A stretch of DNA of 62,442 bases from Stentor roeselii (lineage: Eukaryota; Ciliophora; Heterotrichea; Heterotrichida; Stentoridae). Under the pieces are notes generated by a model, which was not told the DNA's origin, did no database searches, and saw only the letters and a program-made list of their open reading frames with translations. Below, in pieces: positions 47,538 to 56,381 of the stretch; position 1 is the stretch's first letter, and every line of letters starts with the position of its first letter. The stretch spans positions 1 through 62,442 of the forward strand of contig RSEH01000272.1 of the NCBI GenBank assembly GCA_006503475.1, read 5' to 3'. The position numbers were made by a program, and so were the translations under genes.

Positions 47538-47927
47538 ATGGCGGAAAACAAACCTCTTTCCATGATTCAAGCTCGAAAAGAGATTCCTTTCACTGATATT
47601 TTAAGCTTTGGCCTGAATGACTCTCCAAAAACCTTTAAATCTTTCGGATATTTCATGGATTTAAAGCAACTTCTGCAGAAAAATCAAGAAATCGACTCTA
47701 AATTAAAATCAAAAATCACGAAAAGTGCGGGGGAAACAAATGAAAATTTATTTAAAGGAATAAATGAAGGGAATGATTCGAAAAGGTCTGAAAATAAGAA
47801 AACTGAAAATTTTAATGAATTGAAAGACTTGAAGAAAAAAACTTGTGATCGGAAGAGGAGGGTCAAGGGATTTAGGAGAAGTTTGAATAACGGAGAAATG
47901 AAGAAAGTTTCTAAAAGGAGGAATTAG
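47538..47927 (+). CDS. small basic hypothetical protein
   Basis: This 129-residue ATG frame begins 23 nt after the preceding gene. The N-terminal half has mixed character (IPFTDILSFGLNDSPKTFKS) and the C-terminal half is very Lys/Arg/Asn-rich (KKTCDRKRRVKGFRRSLN). No motif was recognised. It is accepted as a gene because it fits the tight, same-strand spacing and has a non-random N-terminal half. Confidence 0.55.
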   Translation: MAENKPLSMIQARKEIPFTDILSFGLNDSPKTFKSFGYFMDLKQLLQKNQEIDSKLKSKITKSAGETNENLFKGINEGNDSKRSENKKTENFNELKDLKKKTCDRKRRVKGFRRSLNNGEMKKVSKRRN

Positions 47928-48132
47928 CAAAGATTATTAATTAACTGATTGTTTAGATGATACTTATAGATGAGTGATTAAATCTTAATAGACGTTTTTG
48001 GAGTGAAGGGATTTAAGGTTCGATGATTTCAAGTTTTGAAGGCTTTGGGTAGGTTTAAAACTGATGTCTTATAATAAATACAGGAAAATTTCAAATGAAT
48101 TCTGAAAATACTAAACTATTGAATATTATCTT

Positions 48133-50820
48133 CTAAATCATGATCATCATAATCTTCTGCTTCAACCTGTCATTTTCCTGCTTTAATCCTGTTAAAATTT
48201 CTTGAAAGCCATCAAATTTCAATTTCAAGTCATTTTCAGTCTTAAGTCTATTGTTATCTAATTGCAGGTCATTTACCTTTTTCCTCAATTCAAAAAGCTC
48301 TTCCTGGCAAAGTCTTTCAAGTGCCTCAACCTGCCTCTGCAGTTCTTTTTCATTCAAAATAGATAAAAAATGTTCTTTTTCCTGATTAAACCTTAAAAGA
48401 CTTTTTTCTGAATTTTCTTTCGCCTCTTTCAACTCATTTCTAAGACTTTTTAATTCATTTTCTTTACTCAAGAGACAAGAGCTTAATTCAGTGTTATTTT
48501 TCTTGTAAATTTCAATTTCTCTTTGAGATTTCGAATAAATTTCTTGAAAATTTAAGTTTTCATTTTGTAATTGTTGAAGGTTTTGGATTTTTTCCATGTT
48601 TTCATAGTAAAATTGTTTGTAATCCTGGAGCTGTTTGATAAGGTTCTCCTTTTCTGCGTCTTTTAATTGAAATTCTCTGAATTTTGTTTCGATTTCAGCA
48701 AGATTAGAAGATTTCGACTCTAGCTGATGATTTAAAGAGTTTAAATTACTTTCAAGTTCTTTTATCATGTTTTTTGAGTTAAAAAGGTCAGAAGATTCTG
48801 ATTTAAGCTGGTGATTTAAAGAGTTTATATTTTTTTCAAGTTCTTTTATCATGTTTTTTGAGTTAAAAAGCTCAGAAGATTCTGATTTAAGCTGGTGATT
48901 TAAAGAGTTTATATTACTTTCAAGTTCTTTTATCATGTTTTTTGAATTTAAAAGTTCAGATGATTCCGATTTAAGTTGATGATTTAAAGAGTTTATATTT
49001 TTTTCAAGTTCTTTTATCATGTTTTTTGAGTTAAAAAGCTCAGAAGATTCTGATTTAAGCTGGTGATTTAAAGAGTTTATATTATTTTCAAGTTCTTTTA
49101 TCATGTTTTTTGAATTTAAAAGCTCAGAAGATTCCAATTTTAGTTGATGATTCAAAGAGTTTAAATTATTTTCAAGTTCTTTTATCATGTTTTTTGAATT
49201 TAAAAGTTCAGATGATTCCGATTTAAGCTGATGATTCAAAGAGTTTAATTGTTTTTCAAGTTCTTTTATCATATTTTTTGAGTTTAACAACTCGAAATTA
49301 AGCAGGGAATTTTCATTTTGTAATGATTTTAGCTCTGAGTCTTTTGCTGGCAAGACTGGATTATTTTCAGGTCTAGGGACTGGCTTGGGCTGAAGAATGG
49401 TCAGCTGGCTTTCAGCGACTGTTGAATTTTCTTTCAAATAAGTATTTTGAGCTTGGAGGAAGGACAGTGTTTTGTTTAATTCATATATTTTTGATTCATT
49501 TTCAATGGAGGCTTTTTGATGGTCATTAAGCTCTTTTATGGCTAAATCAAGATCTGATCTTAATGATAATAATTCGGTGTCCTTTTTTTTTAAATCTTCT
49601 TGAAGAATGTTGTTTAAACATTGCTGTTTAGAGGTGTCTTCGTTACAGAGTTCAAGCTTTCTTGATAAATTATTATTTTCTTCTTTTAATTTGATAATCT
49701 CTTCATTTGTTGTGTTGAGTTTTTTTGAAATTTCTTTAATTTTTTTTAGATTTTCTTCATTTTCACTTCGAAGTTTCGCCAAGTTAAATTCATATTCCAC
49801 TTCATTATTTTTCTTCTTTAAATTATTCTCTTCTCCCATAATTCCTATTTTTTTCTTCATATCTTCAACAACTTGCTTTTCTTTTTCCACCAACCCAAGA
49901 AGCTCCTTATTTTTTCCTATTTCTTGATTTAAAAAAAACGACTTCCTTTCTATTTCACTTTTTAAAATAGCGATCTCTTGGTCAAATCTGCTTAATTTTT
50001 CACATTCCTGCCCTAATCTCAAAGCCAACTCTTTGTTTTCATTCTTTAACTCACAATTTTCTTTTCTAAAATTCTCAAATTTTCTAAAAACATCATCAAA
50101 TTTCATCTTCAATTCAAAAAAATCCTTAAAATTTGTTTTTCTCTTCAAATCCAATTCTGCAATTTTCCTATTTTCATCAAACTGATTAAAAATTCCTTTA
50201 ACAAAACAAAAAAAATTATTATTGATCTGTTTAAAATTCTTCAATTTTTCTTCAATTTTCTTAATTTTTTCACTGATTCTATTACAAAAGCTGAATTTTT
50301 GATCAAGATTTAAAGTAAAATCAGCTAATTCTTTACTATTTGTATTTTTTAGGTAAAATTCAAAGTTCGAGTTTTTCATTCTAAGCTTAAATTTAGGAAT
50401 TCGATTTTTTTTTATCAAAACTTCGAAGAAATTGGTTTCTGTGTGAAGAACGAATGAATCTTCTGTTGTTTTATTAGTGGCTTTGGAAGACTGGCATTGG
50501 ATTTGAAGTTTTTTTATTTCGTTGATGTATTTGTTGAACTCACTTGGCAAGTGGCTTGATGCAGGGTGTTGAGAGTTGAAGAGAACTTGGTCTAAGTTTA
50601 ATGTTAAGGCTTTTAAAGACTTTTTTGATAGGCATGTGTCTTGATTTGTTGGATTGGATGTTGGAGAGGGCTCGGGGTAGTTCTTGAGTCGTTTCATTGG
50701 AAGGCTTGAGGGTGATTCTTGCCTTTCTCTGAGAATTTTAGTTAAGTTGTTTAGTTCTTGGGTTAGTTTTAAGTTTTCGTTTTTGTACCTTTCGAGGTCA
50801 TTTTGGTAGATGTTCTTCAT
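48133..50820 (-). CDS. long coiled-coil protein, family member 1
   Basis: This 895-residue protein has an N-terminal helix (1-35) and a conserved block (66-106, KSLKALTLNLDQVLFNS then LPSEFNKYINEIKKLQ). A short compact segment follows with FEVLIKKN, FKLRMKNSNFEFYLKNT and NRISEKIKKIEEKL (about 130-215), and then coiled coil. Seven 28-residue repeats (LLNSKNMIKELE-x-NINSLNHQLKSESSE) occupy about 510-705. Near the C-terminus SQREIEIYKKNNTELSSCL and RLKTEND...RLKQKI match family member 2. The N-terminal block and FKLR segment match member 3 at 53.3 kb. No family outside this cluster is recognised; a filament or cortical scaffold is inferred. Confidence 0.85.
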   Translation of the reverse strand: MKNIYQNDLERYKNENLKLTQELNNLTKILRERQESPSSLPMKRLKNYPEPSPTSNPTNQDTCLSKKSLKALTLNLDQVLFNSQHPASSHLPSEFNKYINEIKKLQIQCQSSKATNKTTEDSFVLHTETNFFEVLIKKNRIPKFKLRMKNSNFEFYLKNTNSKELADFTLNLDQKFSFCNRISEKIKKIEEKLKNFKQINNNFFCFVKGIFNQFDENRKIAELDLKRKTNFKDFFELKMKFDDVFRKFENFRKENCELKNENKELALRLGQECEKLSRFDQEIAILKSEIERKSFFLNQEIGKNKELLGLVEKEKQVVEDMKKKIGIMGEENNLKKKNNEVEYEFNLAKLRSENEENLKKIKEISKKLNTTNEEIIKLKEENNNLSRKLELCNEDTSKQQCLNNILQEDLKKKDTELLSLRSDLDLAIKELNDHQKASIENESKIYELNKTLSFLQAQNTYLKENSTVAESQLTILQPKPVPRPENNPVLPAKDSELKSLQNENSLLNFELLNSKNMIKELEKQLNSLNHQLKSESSELLNSKNMIKELENNLNSLNHQLKLESSELLNSKNMIKELENNINSLNHQLKSESSELFNSKNMIKELEKNINSLNHQLKSESSELLNSKNMIKELESNINSLNHQLKSESSELFNSKNMIKELEKNINSLNHQLKSESSDLFNSKNMIKELESNLNSLNHQLESKSSNLAEIETKFREFQLKDAEKENLIKQLQDYKQFYYENMEKIQNLQQLQNENLNFQEIYSKSQREIEIYKKNNTELSSCLLSKENELKSLRNELKEAKENSEKSLLRFNQEKEHFLSILNEKELQRQVEALERLCQEELFELRKKVNDLQLDNNRLKTENDLKLKFDGFQEILTGLKQENDRLKQKIMMIMI
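48704..49292 (-). repeat. 84-nt tandem coding repeat, 7 copies
   Basis: Seven near-identical 84-nt (28-codon) units encode NSKNMIKELE plus NSLNHQLKSESSE. Differences are mostly L/F at one site and K/N/S at another. Because 28 is four heptads, each added copy keeps the coiled-coil register. Confidence 0.93.
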
Positions 50821-51076
50821 TTTTATAATAAAATGAAGGTGTTATTAGATTTAGAATTGGATGATTAAACTAGGGTTAGTTTTCAAGATAAAGAATTAAT
50901 TAAAGAGTTAATTAAAGGAAAATATTTGAGTTTAAAGAATAAGATTTTTTTATATTTCAATGAAATAATCAGTTTACACCCTGGCGATCTTTATGATAAA
51001 ATATTACCTTTACCTAAGAATTATCAAAAGGATTTTTTTACTTTTACTCTAATGATCTATTATAAAAGTCTTATTA

Positions 51077-53017
51077 TTACCTAGAATCCATCATTAGGAA
51101 TATTTTCGACTTCAACCTAAAATTTTCCTCAGTGACTTTTTTCAGTACTTCAAGATAAGGTTGTCCATCAACCTGAATTTCATTCTCTGTCTTCAATTTC
51201 TTATTTTCAACTTCAAGTTCATTAATCCTAACACGTAATCCATTCTCAATCTCAAAATTTTTTTTCAATAAAAGAATTTCATTTTCAAAAGGATTCATTT
51301 CCAAGTTCATTCGAAGTGTTTTATTTTCCTGTTCAAACAAAAGTCTTTCAGTGACTAGGTTATTTTCTAGTTCTCTTAAATTATTTTTCACTGAATTTAA
51401 ATCATCATCTTTATTTGCCAAGGTTTTACTGAGACTTGTGTTGTTATTTCTGTAAATTTCTATTTCCCTTTGGTAATTCTCGACTTGAATTTTCATTTCG
51501 GAGACTTGAAATTCATTCTTTGATGATTCTGAATTTTTTATTTCATCAAGTATCTTAGAAATACTTTCTTTTTCTTTTAGAAGATTTTTGTTGATTTCTT
51601 TAAGATTTTTGTTTTTTTTAATGAGTTTTTCTTGTTCGTTTTGAAGTTTTTTGAAGTTTTCATTGTTTTCAGCTGATTGTTTTAAGTAGGAATCAAGTTC
51701 GGCTTTTAGGGTTTTTATGTTTTTTTCTTCTGATTTTGACTTTTCTTCTAGTTGTTGGTTTAAAAGATTGATTTCAGTTGATAGGTCTTTGATTAAGTTT
51801 TGGTTTTTAGTTTGTGATAGTTCGGATTGGTTGAAGATTTCTTTTTGCTGTTTTAAATTTAGTTCTAGAGATAATTTTTCATTTTCTAGATTTTGAAGAT
51901 GAGATTTTAGATTTTCTATAGTTGCATAGTCTTTTGCTTGCTGTTTAAAGTCATTTGAGGTAATTTCATTAATTTTTTCGTTCAATATATTATTTTCTTT
52001 TACTAACTCTGAGGCATGCTCTTTAAGTCTTTCAAGTTCCTTTAAAATTTCCTCTTTTTCTGGAAAGGCGTTTAATGATTCATTTAATATATCCAAATTT
52101 TTTTTGTGTTCTATTTCTAAATTTTCTTTATCTTTCAAATGCTTTTGATTTAAATCTCTGATAATTTCTTCTTTTTCTTCAATAATTTTGTAAATCTCAT
52201 CTTTTTCTAGATTGAATTCCTGTGAAAATCTGTTTTTTTCATCATTAACTTGAATTAAATACTTTTCACTCTCTTCTCTGTATCTTTTTTCGTTAACTTT
52301 CAAATCATTAGAAAGTTTATTGATTTCATCATAAACACACTCTATGTTACAGTAACAATCATTTAATTCATGAATAGTTTCTTGAAAAGATTCAGGAAGT
52401 CTTTTATCTGCTAAACTTGAAACTAATCTCATTATTCGTTGTCCAAAATTTTCATAAAATTTCAATTTTTCCAAGATTTCCTCATCTCGAATTTTTTGTT
52501 GATTCAATTCAAAATCATTATAAGTTAAATCTTTTACTTTTCTATCATCTTCAGACTTGAATTTTTTATCAAATTCAGAATCAGCTAAAATTTTTGAAGT
52601 AAATTCAGAATTGTTTAAAGGATTTTTCGACTCTAATGTTTTTTGAGTTCCACATTTGCATGAAAATGATAAAATTTGATTTTTCAGTTCTTGAATTTTT
52701 GAAAAATATTTCTTGAACTCTGTTAATTCATGATCAGGCTTTTTATTAGAAATGTTTTCGAAAAGAACTAAGTTTAGATGTTCTTTTAAAAGTTTCAATC
52801 TTTTTTTATCTAATTCTTGATAAGATTTATTTTCTGAAAAGTTTTGATTGTTTGATTTTTCTTGGGATTCTTGAGATCTGGTACTGTTGGAAGAAAGATT
52901 TTGACTGTGTTGGGATTTTTTTTCTTCTTTGAGTAAATTGCTGAGACTTTGAATTCGTTGATTTAAAATGAGATTTTCGCGAGTAAGTTTTTTTATTTCG
53001 ATATTTAAATTTTCCAT
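51077..53017 (-). CDS. long coiled-coil protein, family member 2
   Basis: This 646-residue protein has an N-terminal helix (LTRENLILNQRIQSLSNLLK) and then a Ser/Asn-rich linker. A conserved block at 71-112 reads KRLKLLKEHLNLVLFENISN and then LTEFKKYFSKIQELK. Continuous coiled coil follows. C-terminal landmarks YQREIEIYRNNNTSLSKTL and KLKTEN...EENFRLKSKIF match member 1. It lacks the 84-nt repeats and the FKLR segment. The shared ends with different middles show divergence by internal gain or loss after tandem duplication. Confidence 0.84.
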   Translation of the reverse strand: MENLNIEIKKLTRENLILNQRIQSLSNLLKEEKKSQHSQNLSSNSTRSQESQEKSNNQNFSENKSYQELDKKRLKLLKEHLNLVLFENISNKKPDHELTEFKKYFSKIQELKNQILSFSCKCGTQKTLESKNPLNNSEFTSKILADSEFDKKFKSEDDRKVKDLTYNDFELNQQKIRDEEILEKLKFYENFGQRIMRLVSSLADKRLPESFQETIHELNDCYCNIECVYDEINKLSNDLKVNEKRYREESEKYLIQVNDEKNRFSQEFNLEKDEIYKIIEEKEEIIRDLNQKHLKDKENLEIEHKKNLDILNESLNAFPEKEEILKELERLKEHASELVKENNILNEKINEITSNDFKQQAKDYATIENLKSHLQNLENEKLSLELNLKQQKEIFNQSELSQTKNQNLIKDLSTEINLLNQQLEEKSKSEEKNIKTLKAELDSYLKQSAENNENFKKLQNEQEKLIKKNKNLKEINKNLLKEKESISKILDEIKNSESSKNEFQVSEMKIQVENYQREIEIYRNNNTSLSKTLANKDDDLNSVKNNLRELENNLVTERLLFEQENKTLRMNLEMNPFENEILLLKKNFEIENGLRVRINELEVENKKLKTENEIQVDGQPYLEVLKKVTEENFRLKSKIFLMMDSR

Positions 53018-53265
53018 TCTAACGGTTTTTTATATGTTAAATAAAACTTAACTTAACGATTATGGGGCCTGTGTATAACTATAATAAATGATAATAGTTA
53101 TCTGAGAATTGTTTTTAGGAATAAATATAGTCAATTATCTTGGAAAGAAAATTGGTAATTAAATAAAATTTATACAAAGTTTTGGTATCAATCAAAACAT
53201 CAATGGAAATTAACGCGACTAAAATATAGAATCTAAAAATATAATAAATAACCAGACAAACCTTA

Positions 53266-55782
53266 TTAAATATTAATTAAATCCTCATCATCACTTTCTT
53301 CCTTTTTAACATCTAAAAATTTTCTACTTGAGCATTTCCTATCTTGATTTTCAATAAAGTCTCTTTCTATATTTTCCGATTTTTCAGTTTCAATAAAGTA
53401 TTCATTTGATTCATATTGACTATCTCTCACTTTATTTTCCTTTATCTCTTCAAATTCAACCTTATTCATCCGATCTATCTTTAAAGCAACTCGATCCTGT
53501 AAACAACTAAAATTTTCATCCTTAATCATGTCTTTCCTTTCAAATTCTTCATCATCCAAAAGACAATTCTCATTAAAAACTTCTTTTTCCTTAAATCTTT
53601 TAATATCTTTCTCCAAACCCTCATTTTCATGATTTTCCTTAAAATTTCTTTCAAAATCCCCAACTTTTACATTCAAATTTTCAATTAACTTCTTCTGAAT
53701 TTTAACTTTTTTCTTTAATTCAACGATTTTAGAATGTTTAGAAGAAAATTTCAAAGAAAGCATTTGAAATTCTTCAGTTTTTTCTTTGAGGTTTTCTTGG
53801 AGTTTCAAGATATTGATATTAAGAGATTTCACTTGTTCTTGAAGATTAAAATAATCTTTTTTCAGTGATTTTAATTCGAACTCTGTTTGAGGTGACTTGA
53901 TTAGTATGGAGGAAAGTTCGGAAAACTCAAGTTTTAGACTTGATAATGAATTTTTGGTAAGATGAAGTTCTTTTTGAATGTTTTGATGAAGTTTTGATTC
54001 TTTTTCGTAAAGAGCTTGATATTTCATCATATTTGATCTTAAATAAGTGCTTTCCTCATGAATTGATGTGAGTTCTGACTGAAGGTTTTCAGTTTTTTTA
54101 CGGTTTTCTTTTGACTCTAAATCAAGTTTCTGTTGTAAGATTTCTATTTTTTCATAAGCTAAGTTAAGATTCATCCTCAGGTTTGATTCTTCTTCAGTTT
54201 TCTTAATGATTTCTTCTCGAAATTTCCTAACAATTTGATTTTCATTTTCAGCCCGATCCAGTAAGTCTCTAATCATTTCATCCGATTCCTCATTATTCTG
54301 AAAATTTTCCAACTTCCAAGCAAGTCCTCGATTTTGCTCCTTTAAATAATCAATCTCATCCATCATCCTTTCTTGATTTTTTAAATCTTTTTCTAAACTC
54401 TGAATTTTTTCATTCATGAAAACATTTTCATAAATTAAGCTTTCCAAGTTTATCTCATCATTTAAGTCTTTTTGAGCATTTCTCTTATTTCTTTCATCCT
54501 CCAAAAGAAACCTTTCTTGAAAATTTTTAACAATTTCATTCAAATCTTTCACTTTTTCAAGTAAATCCTGAATTTTTAGATCTTTTTCAATGATTCTGGC
54601 TTCGTGTTTTTTTTTAAGTTTTTCAATTTCATGCTGCTGGTTTTCAGTGATTTTATTTAAACTTGATTTGTGTTGATTTGAAAGAATTTCTTGATTTTTT
54701 CTTAAAATTTCTGATTTTTGTAGCTCTTCTTGTAAGATCTTAGAAAGTTCTTCGATTTTTTTCTGATTTTTCTCCAGATTCAACAAAAGATTCTCATTTT
54801 TTTGGCATTCTTGAAAAAAAAGCGAGTGATTTTTTTCTTTTTCAGCTTGTAATTCATTGAAAGTTTTCAAAATTTCTTCAGATTTTTTCTGGTTTTCGAT
54901 TGTTTTATTCATCATTTCCTGATTTTCTGAATGGAGACTGAAAATCTGATTTTTAAAAATTTCGCATTCTTGATTGAGTTTGAAGTACTTTAATTGAAGA
55001 TGATTGAAATCGCTTATTTTAACAAATTTTTCTTGAAAAAATCTGATTTTTTTCATATTTTCAGAGACAAAAGCTTCAAAGTCCTGATGAAAACTGTCTA
55101 AAATTCCAAGAAGATAATTTTTCGTGTTGTTAAATTTTCTTAAAATTTCTCTGAAATTTTTTGAGGTTTTTGAGATTTTCTCACTCAAGTCAAACTTTCC
55201 ATCAAAAAATTGAGTAAAACTTAGAAGGTCTTGAACTGAAGTATTTTTAATAAAAATGTCAAAGTCGAAGTTTTTCAGTCTTAATTTGAAATCTTTAGAA
55301 AGACTTTTTCCTTTGTTTTGTGTTGAAAAAACCTTGAAAATTCTGGTATTTAAGAAAAAAGAGTAAATTTTAGAAGGTTGTTGAAAAGAGGATTCTTGTT
55401 TTTTTGTCAGAGATGATGAAAAAGATTTCAGTCTTTTTACTTCCAGGAGGTATTTTTGGAGGTCACTGGGAATGTTGCTTGTGGAAGGAAGAGGACTGTT
55501 GAATAAAATGTGATTTAAGTGAATTTTTAGAGATTTTAGAGACTTTTTTGATATGTCAGGTTGTTGATTCATGAGAAGGCTTTTTTGTGATGTGATATTT
55601 GAAGGTCTTTCGAAGTTTTGGCATGATTGATCGTGACTATTGAAAGAATTTTCCATCGGATCAAGAGAATTTTTTTTGTATTTTTCTAGTTTTAGAACTT
55701 TTATCAGGTGATGATTTTCTTGGATTACTTTGGTAAGTTCCAGCTTGTTTTTATCGACTTTAATTGAAGGACTGCTTTCCAT
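53266..55782 (-). CDS. long coiled-coil protein, family member 3
   Basis: This 838-residue protein has an N-terminal helix and then a conserved block at 79-119 (KKSLKSLKIHLNHILFNSPL, then IPSDLQKYLLEVKRLK). A compact segment matches member 1 (FFLNTRIFKVFS, KDFKLRLKNFDFDIFIKNTS, LSEKISKTSKNFREILRKF, about 140-245). Long coiled coil follows, with an acidic tail (KKEESDDEDLINI). The two-segment match to member 1 includes the residue order F-K-L-R-[ML]-K-N-x2-F, then K-N-T, which is not heptad-like and therefore marks real homology rather than shared coiled-coil bias. Confidence 0.84.
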   Translation of the reverse strand: MESSPSIKVDKNKLELTKVIQENHHLIKVLKLEKYKKNSLDPMENSFNSHDQSCQNFERPSNITSQKSLLMNQQPDISKKSLKSLKIHLNHILFNSPLPSTSNIPSDLQKYLLEVKRLKSFSSSLTKKQESSFQQPSKIYSFFLNTRIFKVFSTQNKGKSLSKDFKLRLKNFDFDIFIKNTSVQDLLSFTQFFDGKFDLSEKISKTSKNFREILRKFNNTKNYLLGILDSFHQDFEAFVSENMKKIRFFQEKFVKISDFNHLQLKYFKLNQECEIFKNQIFSLHSENQEMMNKTIENQKKSEEILKTFNELQAEKEKNHSLFFQECQKNENLLLNLEKNQKKIEELSKILQEELQKSEILRKNQEILSNQHKSSLNKITENQQHEIEKLKKKHEARIIEKDLKIQDLLEKVKDLNEIVKNFQERFLLEDERNKRNAQKDLNDEINLESLIYENVFMNEKIQSLEKDLKNQERMMDEIDYLKEQNRGLAWKLENFQNNEESDEMIRDLLDRAENENQIVRKFREEIIKKTEEESNLRMNLNLAYEKIEILQQKLDLESKENRKKTENLQSELTSIHEESTYLRSNMMKYQALYEKESKLHQNIQKELHLTKNSLSSLKLEFSELSSILIKSPQTEFELKSLKKDYFNLQEQVKSLNINILKLQENLKEKTEEFQMLSLKFSSKHSKIVELKKKVKIQKKLIENLNVKVGDFERNFKENHENEGLEKDIKRFKEKEVFNENCLLDDEEFERKDMIKDENFSCLQDRVALKIDRMNKVEFEEIKENKVRDSQYESNEYFIETEKSENIERDFIENQDRKCSSRKFLDVKKEESDDEDLINI

Positions 55783-56381
55783 AGTTAATGATATTTGATT
55801 GATTTTGGTTAGATAGAGGTTAAATAGTCCCCCAATGGAAATGAAATTGTTTTATTCAATGACATGATGGGGATGAGTGTGTTTTGAATTTATAGTTATT
55901 TACTCAAGATTTATTTTATAATTATTTAAATTGGTTTATGGAATATATTAGACGATTTGGTATTAGTCATTCAAAAAATTACATCAAAATGGGATAGAAG
56001 CAATCCTTTTATTTAGAATTAGCGTGTGATATGGTTTTATTATTAATAACTTTCATTCATTTGATATCAATTCCCTGAAGTCTTCTGATTATTTTTCAAG
56101 TTGATTTGAAAAGATAATCGAATAATTATGTAAAAATAAATTAAATATAATCTAATAAAACTATATCGAAATATTAAAGACATTAAAAGAGTTTTGATTA
56201 TCAAAAGACTTAGAAACAGAAGCTTATAAAATGAGAGATTATGTAATTAAATCAATAATGAAACATAGTTATCATAATTTGATGCTTCAAACTCACAATG
56301 TAACAATTTTTTCTATAAGATATATTTTAATCCTTAAAATCTCTCTAATTAATTATTAAATATTAAAAACCTCTTAAGTAT
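55783..56381. other. 599-nt AT-rich intergenic sequence
   Basis: No gene or repeat was recognised. It is the upstream flank of member 3 and the downstream flank of the 935-residue coiled-coil gene. Confidence 0.6.
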
